This document shows positions 49,449 through 56,920 of a stretch of DNA of 64,000 nucleotides, piece by piece. Each line of letters starts with the position of its first letter. Positions within the stretch are counted from its first letter, which is position 1. The notes below the pieces were generated by a model. That model had not been told where the DNA came from, searched no databases, and was given only the letters and a program-made list of their open reading frames with translations. The stretch comes from UBA10649 sp037130755 (GTDB lineage: Bacteria > Actinomycetota > Actinomycetes > S36-B12), in assembly GCA_037130755.1 (NCBI GenBank), contig JBAXSI010000010.1, forward strand, positions 1 through 64,000, in the 5' to 3' direction. The position numbers were made by a program, and so were the translations under genes.

Positions 49449-49967
49449 ATGGCCGGAGTCTGGATCGTCATCGGGGTGCTGCTCGCGGCCACCGCGTTCG
49501 GTCTGTGGAACAAGCGCACGTCCGGTCGCATCAAGGAGAGCAAGACCGCCGGAGCCCTGCCCGGCATCACGCCAGCCCTGGAGAGCGATCCCCTCGCGGA
49601 CATCGAGTCCGATGCGTCGGTGGCACCGGTCAGTGCCCTGACCGCGATCCTGAACGGCCGGCTCGGCGAACGGGCGACCGTCGTGCAGTTCTCGAGCGCG
49701 TTCTGCCAGCCCTGCCGCGCCACCCGCCGGATCCTCGAAGAGGTCACGACGATGGTGCCCGGTGTGGCCCATGTCGAGATCGACGCCGAGGACCATCTGG
49801 ACCTCGTCCGCGAGCTCGACATCAGGCGCACGCCCACGGTGTTGTTCCTCGACGCCGACGGTGTCCAGCGCAAGCATGCGAGCGGGCTGCCCCGCAAGGC
49901 GGACGTGATCGCGGCGCTGGGCGACATCATCCCCGGCTCCGCGGGGGACTCGGACTTCGCGATCTAG
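49449..49967 (+). CDS. Membrane-anchored thioredoxin-like protein
   Basis: 172 residues. An N-terminal membrane helix (about 2-18) is followed by a charged stretch and a thioredoxin fold (about 65-165). The redox site is FCQPCRATRR (CxxC), and the cis-proline loop is in RRTPTVLFLD. It may be a thiol oxidoreductase facing either side of the membrane. It is followed by a DUF4395 protein with its own cysteine cluster, a pairing known in actinobacteria. Confidence 0.85.
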   Translation: MAGVWIVIGVLLAATAFGLWNKRTSGRIKESKTAGALPGITPALESDPLADIESDASVAPVSALTAILNGRLGERATVVQFSSAFCQPCRATRRILEEVTTMVPGVAHVEIDAEDHLDLVRELDIRRTPTVLFLDADGVQRKHASGLPRKADVIAALGDIIPGSAGDSDFAI

Positions 49968-49972
49968 CCTCC

Positions 49973-50002
49973 GGACGCGGACGCGGACGCGGGCGCGGGC
50001 GC
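49973..50002. repeat. Hexanucleotide tandem repeat (GGACGC x3, GGGCGC x2)
   Basis: Five in-phase six-base units lie just after the thioredoxin-like stop codon. They are outside coding sequence. The tract may vary in copy number between strains. Confidence 0.8.
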
Positions 50003-50107
50003 GGTGCTGCGAGGGATGTGCAGGAACGACCCGCTGGCTGCTGCTGAACCCGCCGACGCCGCCTTCTGCCGGCTGCCTAGGTTCAGCATTCTGGAGCAGC
50101 ATGCTTC

Positions 50108-50137
50108 TAGACAATGCATACAGAATTTATATAGAAT
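50108..50137 (+). promoter_or_regulatory. Predicted promoter upstream of DUF4395 gene
   Basis: A -35-like TAGACA (50108-50113) and a -10-like TAGAAT (50132-50137) are 18 bases apart in a markedly AT-rich island (about 50100-50140) within GC-rich DNA. The DUF4395 ATG follows at 50162 with GGGAG ahead of it. It separates this group from the thioredoxin operon. Confidence 0.5.
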
Positions 50138-50161
50138 CCCCATCCGACCGAGGGAGATGTC

Positions 50162-50641
50162 ATGAGTGCACAGGTGTCGAAAGCGAGCACGGACGCCGAC
50201 CTCGACTGCTCACCCCGCACCCAGGTGGATCCGCGCGGGCCCCGCTTCGGCGCAGCGGTCACCACCGTCGTCCTCGCCTCCGCCCTGATCTTCAACGGCA
50301 CGACCCTCGGCACGGCCCTGATCGCCTGGCAGACGCTGGTATTCGCCCTCGGCGCGCTCGTTGGTCTGCAGGCGCAGCCGTACGGCATCTTCTTCCGCAA
50401 GGTCGTCAAGCCCCGGCTGGCACCCCCCGCCGAGCTCGAGGACGCCGCCCCACCGCGGTTCGCGCAGGCCGTCGGCCTTGCATTCCTCGTGGTCGCGCTC
50501 GTGGCCGCGCTGGCCGGCGCCACTGTCGTGTCCGCCGTCGCCGTCGCGTTCGCCCTGGCCGCGGCATTCTTGAACGCGGCATTCGCCTTCTGCCTCGGCT
50601 GCGAGATGTGCCTGCTCGGTCAGCGGCTCGCTCACCGCTAG
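50162..50641 (+). CDS. DUF4395 family membrane protein
   Basis: 159 residues. There is a hydrophilic N-terminus (about 1-30), two hydrophobic helices, a polar stretch, then two more helices ending in AFCLGCEMCLLG, a CxxCxxC-like cysteine cluster. DUF4395 proteins often neighbour thioredoxin-like and rhodanese genes and may take part in membrane thiol or sulfur chemistry; this is inferred from context. It is separated from the thioredoxin-like gene by a 194-base gap with its own promoter. Confidence 0.82.
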   Translation: MSAQVSKASTDADLDCSPRTQVDPRGPRFGAAVTTVVLASALIFNGTTLGTALIAWQTLVFALGALVGLQAQPYGIFFRKVVKPRLAPPAELEDAAPPRFAQAVGLAFLVVALVAALAGATVVSAVAVAFALAAAFLNAAFAFCLGCEMCLLGQRLAHR

Positions 50642-50668
50642 CCGGGGGCGCACCGGTACGCTGCGAGC

Positions 50669-50770
50669 ATGGTTGAGGTTGGGTACACCGGACTGCTGAT
50701 CGTCGCGATGGCAGCGGCTGGCTGGTTCGCTTTCTACGTCGTCTTCAAGCTCTTCAAGGGTCAGGAATAG
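50669..50770 (+). CDS. 33-residue single-helix membrane peptide
   Basis: An ATG-to-TAG frame of 33 codons starts MVEVGYTGLLIVAMAA and ends KLFKGQE. One hydrophobic helix of about 19-20 residues is flanked by an acidic start and a lysine-bearing end, giving a clear membrane topology. It fits exactly between the DUF4395 stop (27 bases before) and the nitrobindin-like GTG, which follows its stop codon without a gap. That tight fit argues for a real, co-translated gene. Function unknown. Confidence 0.65.
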   Translation: MVEVGYTGLLIVAMAAAGWFAFYVVFKLFKGQE

Positions 50771-51331
50771 GTGCTCTCACCAGACGGTTCGGGCGTTGAG
50801 GTGCCGGTACCCCTCCGCCCGTGGTCCTGGCTCATCGGCCGATGGATCGGCGTGGGCACGGGTCAGTACCCGACGATCGATGACTTCCGCTTCGGGCAGG
50901 AGATCTCCTTCAGCACCGACGGCCGGCCGTTCCTGAGTTACTGGTCGCGCAGTTGGCTGCTCGACGAGGAGGGCAACCGGGTACGACCGCTCGCCACCGA
51001 GACCGGGTTCTGGCGTCCCAAGGACGACAACACCGTCGAGGTGACGTTGGCGCACGCCAGCGGCTACGCGGAGATCTGGTACGGCACGCTTGAGGTCACC
51101 GGCATGGAGAACGCGGTCATCACCGGAGCCCGAGCGGAGTTGAAGACCGATGTCGTCGCCCGGACGCAGACGGCCAAGGACTACTCGCACGGCCAACGGC
51201 TCTATGGCCTCGTCGAGGGCCGCCTGCTGTGGACCTACGACATGCAGGCCATGGGCCAGCCCATGGTCAACCATCTCGCTGCGACGCTTAACCCGGCCGG
51301 CCCGGCCGATGATGAGGAGCTTGGGTCATGA
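50771..51331 (+). CDS. Nitrobindin-like FABP/DUF1794 family protein
   Basis: 186 residues. A ten-stranded beta-barrel pattern has the N-terminal signature LIGRWIGVGTGQYPTI (GxWxGxGxGxYPTI) and C-terminal MVNHLAATL, whose histidine is at the haem-ligand position of nitrobindins. Mycobacterial Rv0813c and Rv2717c are relatives. It may bind ferric haem and react with NO/peroxynitrite or bind lipids. GTG start right after the small membrane ORF; the stop overlaps the Fur gene by four bases. Confidence 0.87.
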   Translation: MLSPDGSGVEVPVPLRPWSWLIGRWIGVGTGQYPTIDDFRFGQEISFSTDGRPFLSYWSRSWLLDEEGNRVRPLATETGFWRPKDDNTVEVTLAHASGYAEIWYGTLEVTGMENAVITGARAELKTDVVARTQTAKDYSHGQRLYGLVEGRLLWTYDMQAMGQPMVNHLAATLNPAGPADDEELGS

Positions 51332-51774
51332 CCGAGGACTGGGAGCGTCGGCTGCGGGAGCACGGCTTCCGCATCACCCCGCAGCGCCAGCTCGTCCTCG
51401 AGGCTGTGGAGCAGCTTCGACACGGCACTCCTGACGAGATCCTGGTCGAGGTGCAGCGCACGGCCACTGGCGTCAATCTCTCGACCGTCTACCGCACACT
51501 CGAAGTGCTCGAGGACGTCGGCCTGGTCACGCACGCGCACATCGGACACGGCCCGCCGACCTACCACGCCGTTGACGAGCACGTGCACATCCACCTCGTC
51601 TGCGACCGCTGCGGCAAGGTGCTCAGCGTTCCCGCGCACAGTGCCGAGGACTTCGTCACCCGGCTTGAATCCGAGTACGGATTCCGCACCGACATCTCCC
51701 ACGTGTCCGTGCACGGCCTGTGCGAGTCGTGCCTGTCCCGTCCGAAGGAGATCGAGCCGGAAGACGCACTGTGA
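51328..51774 (+). CDS. Fur family metal-responsive regulator
   Basis: 148 residues. The winged helix (FRITPQRQLVLEAVEQL, NLSTVYRTLEVLEDVGLV) is followed by the dimerisation domain with metal-binding HVHIHLVCDRCGKV and a second CESC pair near the C-terminus forming the structural zinc site. It could be FurB/Zur-like or Fur-like; the sequence alone does not decide. It is coupled to the haem-protein-like gene before it and the YgfZ gene after it, hinting at iron or iron-sulfur control. Confidence 0.88.
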   Translation: MTEDWERRLREHGFRITPQRQLVLEAVEQLRHGTPDEILVEVQRTATGVNLSTVYRTLEVLEDVGLVTHAHIGHGPPTYHAVDEHVHIHLVCDRCGKVLSVPAHSAEDFVTRLESEYGFRTDISHVSVHGLCESCLSRPKEIEPEDAL

Positions 51775-52805
51775 CGCGTTCGGACGCAGTCGCCTCACCT
51801 GCGGGGAGTCCGGATCCGGGCGTCCCGTGGCACTACGGCGACCCGCACCGAGAGCAGCGCACTCTGGTGTCCGGGGAGGGCGTCGTCGACATCTCCAATC
51901 GGGGCGTCGTGTCCGTGACCGGACCAGACCGACTGACGTGGCTCAACGACCTCACCACCCAGCGCATTGACGCACTCAAGCCGGGCGAGTCGGCACTCGC
52001 GTTGATCCTCAGCCCGCACGGGCACGTCGAGCACGAGCTGCATGTCATCGATGACGGCACCACGACCTGGATCGTCACCCCGCCGGGTGACCAGACCGCG
52101 CTCGCCGACTACCTGCGATCGATGCAGTTCATGCTGCGGGTCGAGGTAACCGACGTCACCGGTGGTTTCGCTGTGGTGTGGGAGCCGATCACCGAGCCAG
52201 ACCCGGAGTTCTCGACGTGGCTGGAGCCGGCGGACTTCGCCGGAACCGGGCACGTCGATGCGGGCGCTGACCGCGGCGGCGATGCGTCGAAGTACGTGCC
52301 AGGTCGAGCGGAGTCGTTCGCCGGCCGCGAGGTCATCGTCCCGCGCGCGCTGCTTGCTGACCGGCTTGGCGCGGCCACGACGCTGTCGGGCACCTGGGCG
52401 CTCGAGGCGTTGCGCGTCGCCGCGGCCGTGCCGCGGATCGGCCTGGAGACCGACCACCGCACGCTGCCGCACGAGGTGGGCTGGATCGGCCCCGGGGTTC
52501 ACCTGGCGAAGGGCTGCTACCGCGGGCAGGAGGCGGTTGCGCGCGTGCACAACCTCGGGCATCCGCCGCGTCGACTGGTCCTGCTCCACCTTGACGGCAG
52601 CGAGGATCGCCTGCCTGCCCACGGCGACCCTGTTGTCGTCGACGGCAAGGACGTCGGGTTCGTCGGCACAGCCGCGCGTCACTTCGAGCTCGGTCCGATC
52701 GCCACGGCACTCATCAAGCGCAATGTCCCAACGGACGCCCCGGTCGTGGTGCGCACGTCGGAGGGTGACGTCGCTGCCACGCAGGAAGTCGTCGTCGCCC
52801 CCTAG
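51771..52805 (+). CDS. ygfZ: Folate-binding iron-sulfur repair protein YgfZ/CAF17-like
   Basis: 344 residues. The GcvT-like fold carries the diagnostic KGCYRGQEAVARVHNLG (Cys about 247) in the second half. RLTWLNDLTTQRI (about 54-66) is the N-terminal family motif. YgfZ uses tetrahydrofolate in maintenance of iron-sulfur enzymes. The GTG start overlaps the Fur stop (GTGA), so a metal regulator and an Fe-S maintenance factor are coupled. Confidence 0.9.
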   Translation: MTRSDAVASPAGSPDPGVPWHYGDPHREQRTLVSGEGVVDISNRGVVSVTGPDRLTWLNDLTTQRIDALKPGESALALILSPHGHVEHELHVIDDGTTTWIVTPPGDQTALADYLRSMQFMLRVEVTDVTGGFAVVWEPITEPDPEFSTWLEPADFAGTGHVDAGADRGGDASKYVPGRAESFAGREVIVPRALLADRLGAATTLSGTWALEALRVAAAVPRIGLETDHRTLPHEVGWIGPGVHLAKGCYRGQEAVARVHNLGHPPRRLVLLHLDGSEDRLPAHGDPVVVDGKDVGFVGTAARHFELGPIATALIKRNVPTDAPVVVRTSEGDVAATQEVVVAP

Positions 52806-52814
52806 TCCGCTGGG

Positions 52815-53285
52815 CTAGTCGGAGATCTCCAGCAGGACGGTGATCGGCCCGTCGTTCGTCAGTGCGACCTGCATGTCGGCGCCGAAGATGCCGGTGCTGA
52901 CAGTGGCCCCGCGCTCGCGCAGCCTGGCGACCACGGCGTCGACCAGCGGCTCGGCCACCGGCCTGGGCGCAGCGGCATCCCAAGTCGGGCGACGGCCCTT
53001 CTTCGTCTCGCCGTACAACGTGAACTGGCTGACGACGAGCACCGGGAGTCCGAGGTCTGATGCCGCAAGTTCTCGCGATGCATCGGCGGGGAGTTCGTCG
53101 GACGCGTGCGAGGCGTCGAAGATGCGCAGGTCGTAGAGCTTGTCGGCCATTCGAGCGGCGCGACTGGCCGTGTCGTCGTGGGTCACCCCGACGAGCACCG
53201 TCAGGCCCGGACCTTCGAAGGAGCCCACCACCGTCCCATCGACGACGACCGAGGCTCCCCGACTTCGCTGTACGACTGCTCGCAT
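52815..53285 (-). CDS. dtd: D-aminoacyl-tRNA deacylase
   Basis: 156 residues. MRAVVQRSRGASVVVDG, the active-site SQFTLYGETKKGRRP and the cross-subunit Gly-cisPro motif TNDGPITVLLE are all present. It removes D-amino acids (and glycine) mischarged on tRNA. It converges with ygfZ and diverges from the asparaginase gene. Confidence 0.94.
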   Translation of the reverse strand: MRAVVQRSRGASVVVDGTVVGSFEGPGLTVLVGVTHDDTASRAARMADKLYDLRIFDASHASDELPADASRELAASDLGLPVLVVSQFTLYGETKKGRRPTWDAAAPRPVAEPLVDAVVARLRERGATVSTGIFGADMQVALTNDGPITVLLEISD

Positions 53286-53310
53286 GGCGGCAGCGTGCCA
53301 TCATGCGCCG

Positions 53311-54267
53311 ATGACGTCACACTCCGGCCCTGCCGTTCTGGCCACCTACACGCGCAGCGGCTTCGTGGAGGGTGCGCATCACGGCTACGTCGTGGTGGTC
53401 GATCCGCACGGCTCGGTGGTGCGGTCGTGGGGCAACCCCGAGCACGTGATCTTCCCGCGCTCGTCCAACAAGCCGGCCCAGGCGACCGCCATGCTGGAGG
53501 CGGGCCTGGATGTGCCCGAGCACCTGGTCGCCCTCGCGGCCTCCTCGCACAGCGGTGAGCAAAGGCATCTGGACGGCGTGGCCGAACTCCTGGCGCTGGG
53601 CGGCCTGACGGCGGACGCACTCCAGACCCCACCGGACTTCCCACTCGACGAGCAGGAGCGCGACGCCTGGGTGCGGGCGGGCTCGGCGCCGGCCCCCCGC
53701 GCCATGAACTGCTCGGGCAAGCACTCGGGCATGCTCGTCACCTGCGCCGGGAAAGGCTGGTCCATCGAGACGTACCGCGAACCTGAGCACCCGCTGCAGG
53801 TGGCGGTGCGGGCCTCGGTGGAGCGCCTCGCCGGCGAGCCGGTCGAGCACGTGGGGGTGGACGGCTGCGGGGCGCCCGTGATGAGCCTGACGATGGCCGG
53901 GCTGGCGCGAACCTTGTCGCGGGCCGTCCAGGCCGCGCCGGGCTCCCCGGAGCGGCGGGTGGCGGACGCCATGCGGGCTTACCCGGAGATGGTCGGCGGC
54001 TCGCGCCGCGACGTGACGGCCTTCATGCGGGCGGTGCCCGGACTGGTCGCCAAGGATGGCGCCGAGGGCGTCTACGTGGCCGCGCTGCCCGATGGAACGG
54101 GGATCGCCATCAAGGTCGACGACGGTGCCGATCGGGCCCGTCAGGTGGTCCTGGCCAGCCTCCTCGTGGATCTCGGGGTTGACCCTGCGGTACTGACCGA
54201 CCTGAGCTCAGTGCCGTTGCACGGGGGCGGGAACGTCGTCGGGGAGGTCCGCCCGGCGCTCGGGTGA
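53311..54267 (+). CDS. L-asparaginase II family protein
   Basis: 318 residues of the thermolabile Rhizobium-type (ReAV-like) asparaginase family. FPRSSNKPAQATAML has the SxxK serine/lysine pair, LAASSHSGEQRHL follows and MNCSGKHSGMLVTC has the second SxxK-like element and cysteine; GCGAPVMSLTMAGLA closes the core. It hydrolyses asparagine to aspartate and ammonia. Divergent from dtd with 25 bases between. Confidence 0.87.
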   Translation: MTSHSGPAVLATYTRSGFVEGAHHGYVVVVDPHGSVVRSWGNPEHVIFPRSSNKPAQATAMLEAGLDVPEHLVALAASSHSGEQRHLDGVAELLALGGLTADALQTPPDFPLDEQERDAWVRAGSAPAPRAMNCSGKHSGMLVTCAGKGWSIETYREPEHPLQVAVRASVERLAGEPVEHVGVDGCGAPVMSLTMAGLARTLSRAVQAAPGSPERRVADAMRAYPEMVGGSRRDVTAFMRAVPGLVAKDGAEGVYVAALPDGTGIAIKVDDGADRARQVVLASLLVDLGVDPAVLTDLSSVPLHGGGNVVGEVRPALG

Positions 54268-54301
54268 CGAAAGTCATGCTAACTCCCGCTAGCACGCGTG
54301 T

Positions 54302-54329
54302 TTGCAATTGCAAGCACTTGGGGCATACT
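54302..54329 (+). promoter_or_regulatory. Promoter and palindromic operator of XRE regulator
   Basis: A perfect 12-bp palindrome TTGCAATTGCAA (54302-54313) contains the -35-like TTGCAA; a -10-like CATACT (54324-54329) follows after 16 bases. The GTG of the XRE gene lies seven bases after the -10, so the message is likely leaderless. The palindrome overlapping the -35 suits autorepression by the XRE protein. Confidence 0.55.
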
Positions 54330-54335
54330 TGACGT

Positions 54336-54758
54336 GTGGCTCGTATCGACGTAGGCGGACTCGGGGACTTCATCCGCGACCAGCGTGATCAGGCGCAGAT
54401 GTCCCTTCGCCAACTGGCGAAGGCCGCCGACGTCTCGAACCCCTACCTCAGCCAGGTGGAGCGCGGACTGCGCAAGCCGAGTGCTGAGATTCTCAACCGC
54501 ATCGCCCAGGGCCTGCGCATCTCCGCCGAGCAGTTGTACGTCCAGGCGGGGATCCTCGACCAGCGCGAGGGGGATGAGGCCGTCACGACGGCTATCGCGG
54601 CCGACACGACGATCACCGAGCGGCAGCGCACGACGCTGCTGCAGATCTACGCGGCTTTCCAGTCCGAGAACCGGGCGCAAGCCGAACGCGAAGAGGCCGA
54701 AACCGCGGCCGCCGGCGACGACGCCGAGGACGAAACGCACACCCGAGAGGAAATCTGA
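54336..54758 (+). CDS. XRE-family helix-turn-helix regulator
   Basis: 140 residues. The N-terminal HTH_3 domain (about 8-65) includes SLRQLAKAADVSNPYLSQVE and GLRISAEQLYVQAG. The C-terminus (about 100-140) is acidic and probably coiled or disordered. It corresponds in position to Rv0474, the regulator before hbhA in mycobacteria. Its stop overlaps the next start by one base, so it is co-translated with the pentad-repeat protein and may control both genes. Confidence 0.9.
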   Translation: MARIDVGGLGDFIRDQRDQAQMSLRQLAKAADVSNPYLSQVERGLRKPSAEILNRIAQGLRISAEQLYVQAGILDQREGDEAVTTAIAADTTITERQRTTLLQIYAAFQSENRAQAEREEAETAAAGDDAEDETHTREEI

Positions 54759-55303
54759 TGACCACCGAGAGCACCCCTGCTCGCCCCACCGCGCGCGTGA
54801 AGAAGACGTCCGCCAAGGCCGCCACCACCGCGAAGACCACCACGGTCAAGGCTGCCAGCGCGACCAAGAAGAGCGCCACCAAGGCCACGAGCAAGGCGAC
54901 GACCGCCGCGAAGACCACCACCGCCAAGGTCGCCGAGGCGACGACCGGCACCAGCTCGCGCTTCTCCTTGCACGGCGTCGACATGTCGAAGCTGGACCTC
55001 AGCAAGCTCGACCTGCGCAAGCTCGACCTCAGCAAGCTCGACCTGCGCAAGATGGAGATGCCGAAGTTCGAGATGCCGAAGTTCGAGATGCCCAGCGTGA
55101 AGATGCCTGAGGTCAAGGTCCCGGACGTGAAGATGCCTGAGGTCAAGGTCCCCGAGGTCAAGATGCCGGACGTGAAGATGCCCGACGTCGACGTGTCCGC
55201 GATGACCACGCAGACCCGCGACAAGATGTCCGGCGCCGCCAAGTCCGCTCAGGGCAGCCTGACGCACGCCGTGACGCTCCTGCGTGAGGCGATCGGAGTC
55301 TGA
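54758..55303 (+). CDS. Lys/Ala/Thr-rich protein with 14 hydrophobic-charged pentad repeats (HbhA position)
   Basis: 181 residues in three parts. Residues about 10-65 are Lys/Ala/Thr-rich like a histone H1 tail, with TAK, KKS and KAT units. Residues 78-147 are fourteen uninterrupted five-residue repeats, first KLDLS/KLDLR, then KFEMP and EVKVP/DVKMP types, always hydrophobic-charged-hydrophobic. The last about 34 residues (VSAMTTQTRDKMSGAAK onwards) look helical. There is no signal peptide. The locus matches mycobacterial Rv0474-hbhA-Rv0476, and HbhA is also lysine-rich, but the architecture differs: the lysine region is N-terminal and the repeats are not HbhA-like. It may bind nucleic acid, polyanions or the cell surface. 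Confidence 0.75.
   Translation: MTTESTPARPTARVKKTSAKAATTAKTTTVKAASATKKSATKATSKATTAAKTTTAKVAEATTGTSSRFSLHGVDMSKLDLSKLDLRKLDLSKLDLRKMEMPKFEMPKFEMPSVKMPEVKVPDVKMPEVKVPEVKMPDVKMPDVDVSAMTTQTRDKMSGAAKSAQGSLTHAVTLLREAIGV
54989..55198 (+). repeat. In-frame 15-bp pentad-coding repeats (14 units)
   Basis: Fourteen consecutive 15-base units encode the pentads of the repeat protein. The first four form two nearly identical 30-base units; later ones alternate AAGATGCCN and AAGGTCCCN forms. The pattern indicates growth by tandem duplication with retention of the hydrophobic-charged-hydrophobic register. Confidence 0.9.
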
Positions 55304-55317
55304 CCGCAGCAACCTGG

Positions 55318-55351
55318 AGGAAGGGCGGGCCCAAGCGGGCCCGCCCTTCCT
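55318..55351 (+). terminator. Intrinsic terminator after pentad-repeat gene
   Basis: Perfect 15-bp arms (55318-55332 and 55337-55351) with an AAGC tetraloop begin 14 bases after the stop codon. It separates the regulator/repeat-protein operon from the DUF2516 gene. Confidence 0.88.
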
Positions 55352-55367
55352 GCGTTAACGTGGAGGG

Positions 55368-55655
55368 ATGTTCGGAAACGTTCAGGACCTTGTCCTTCTT
55401 GCGCTATGGGTCATCACCCTGGCCCTGAAGGGCTATGCCTTCATCGACTGCCTGCGTCGGCCGCAGCAGGCCTTCCCCGCCGTGGGTCGCCAGACGAAGA
55501 TCCTGTGGCTGGCCATCACCGCCATCGCGGCGCTGACCGGACTCCTGCCCAGCATGACCCTCAACCTCATCGGCATCGCTGGAACAGTCGTCGCGCTGGT
55601 GTACCTGTTCGACGTGCGCACCAAGATCATCGACATCACGTCCAATCGCTGGTAG
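55368..55655 (+). CDS. DUF2516 family small membrane protein
   Basis: 95 residues with three predicted membrane helices and a conserved CLRRPQQAFPAVGRQTK loop after helix 1. It is the Rv0476-type protein that follows hbhA in mycobacteria. Function is unknown. The macro-domain gene begins two bases after its stop. Confidence 0.85.
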   Translation: MFGNVQDLVLLALWVITLALKGYAFIDCLRRPQQAFPAVGRQTKILWLAITAIAALTGLLPSMTLNLIGIAGTVVALVYLFDVRTKIIDITSNRW

Positions 55656-55657
55656 CC

Positions 55658-56194
55658 ATGCTCGTCGAGGTGGTCCAGGGGGACATCACCGCGCACGACG
55701 TGGACGCGATCGTCAACGCCGCCAACTCCTCGCTCCTCGGCGGTGGAGGCGTCGATGGGGCCATCCATGCTGCCGCCGGCCCGGCGCTCGTCGAGGCCTG
55801 CCGCGACCTGCGAAGCACTGCCCTGCCGAACGGCCTGCCTGCGGGCCAGGCGGTCGCCACCACGGCCGGCGACCTCCGCGCCCATCACGTGATCCACACC
55901 GTCGGTCCGAAGCATTGGGAGCATCCGGACGGGGGTGCTGCACTTCTTGCCCAATGCCACCTGAGCAGCCTCGACGTCGCCGACGCCCTCGGCGTGCGAA
56001 CGATTGCCTTCCCCGCGATCTCGTGCGGCGTCTACGGATGGTCGCCTGGTGACGCTGCTCCGATCGCGATCGGGGCCGTGCTCGACTTCGCGGCGGCACA
56101 CCCGGACACGTCGATCACTGAGGTTCGCTTCGTTATGTTCAACGACGAGGCGTTCGACGCCTTCGAGACTGCGCGGCGATCAGCCGTCGAGTGA
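55658..56194 (+). CDS. Macro domain protein (O-acetyl-ADP-ribose deacetylase-like)
   Basis: 178 residues, a complete macro domain. VVQGDITAHDVDAIVNAANSS and LLGGGGVDGAIHAAAG give the ADP-ribose binding Asp, Asn and glycine-rich loop. FPAISCGVYGWSPGDAA is the second substrate loop (G-V-Y-G). It resembles MacroD/YmdB enzymes that remove ADP-ribose from glutamate/aspartate or deacetylate O-acetyl-ADP-ribose. It overlaps the converging AlaX gene by 15 bases. Confidence 0.92.
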   Translation: MLVEVVQGDITAHDVDAIVNAANSSLLGGGGVDGAIHAAAGPALVEACRDLRSTALPNGLPAGQAVATTAGDLRAHHVIHTVGPKHWEHPDGGAALLAQCHLSSLDVADALGVRTIAFPAISCGVYGWSPGDAAPIAIGAVLDFAAAHPDTSITEVRFVMFNDEAFDAFETARRSAVE

Positions 56195-56917
56195 GACCCT
56201 GATCCGGCGGAAGCCCTTGCCCTTGTTCTCGACCTTGACCACGGTGATGCGGCCGATCTGCTGAGTCGTCGCGACATGCGTGCCGCCATCGGCCTGGACA
56301 TCGAGTCCGCTGATGTCGACGATGCGCACGATCTCGATCGTCGGCGGCAGCAGGTTCGTGGCCGTCCGGATGACGTCCGGTATCGCGAACGCCTCCTCAC
56401 GCGACAGCTCGTACGCGGATATCGCGCGATCGACGGAGACCTCGACATTGCAGGCTTCCTCGACGGCCTCCTTGAACCCCGGCGGGACCTCGTCGAGGTT
56501 GAAGTCCAGCCGGCCGGAGAGCGGGTCCATGTTGGAGCCGGTCACCAGTGCGCCGAAGTCGCGGAACACGACGCCTGACAGCAGGTGGAGTCCGGAGTGC
56601 GTCCGCATGAGTGCGGTGCGTCGATCGTCCTCGATCGCACCCGACACGACAGTGCCCACCGGCGGCAGCGGATCGTCATCGAGCGGCACCAGCCACAGGT
56701 CATCCCGGCGGCGCGCGTCGACGATGCGGGTCTGCACTCCGCCCCACAGCAGGACACCGTGGTCCGGCGGCTGGCCGCCGCCGCCCGGGTAGAACGCGGA
56801 GCGGTCCAGGACGATGCCCTGCTCGGGATCGCTCGCGACGACGATCGCCTCCCACTCGCGCAGGGCCGAGTCATCTAGCTCCAGGCGCGTGGTGCGGCCG
56901 TGCGTGCTCGCGCCCAC
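56180..56917 (-). CDS. Alanyl-tRNA editing protein AlaX-like
   Basis: 245 residues similar to the editing domain of AlaRS. FYPGGGGQPPDHGVL is the glycine motif, and the first zinc motif HxxxH reads MRTHSGLHLLSG. The second zinc motif, normally C-x3-H in CGGTHV, reads ADGGTHVATT, so the cysteine is replaced by aspartate. It hydrolyses Ser- or Gly-tRNA(Ala) in trans. The substitution may alter metal binding; the remaining three ligands are intact. Located three bases after the gpmA... intergenic boundary on the same strand as gpmA but upstream position is downstream of it. Confidence 0.85.
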   Translation of the reverse strand: MGASTHGRTTRLELDDSALREWEAIVVASDPEQGIVLDRSAFYPGGGGQPPDHGVLLWGGVQTRIVDARRRDDLWLVPLDDDPLPPVGTVVSGAIEDDRRTALMRTHSGLHLLSGVVFRDFGALVTGSNMDPLSGRLDFNLDEVPPGFKEAVEEACNVEVSVDRAISAYELSREEAFAIPDVIRTATNLLPPTIEIVRIVDISGLDVQADGGTHVATTQQIGRITVVKVENKGKGFRRIRVSLDG

Positions 56918-56920
56918 GCG

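Noticed and set aside
54989..55198. CRISPR-like array
   Set aside because: The 15-base units are contiguous, in frame and without spacers; they encode protein pentads.
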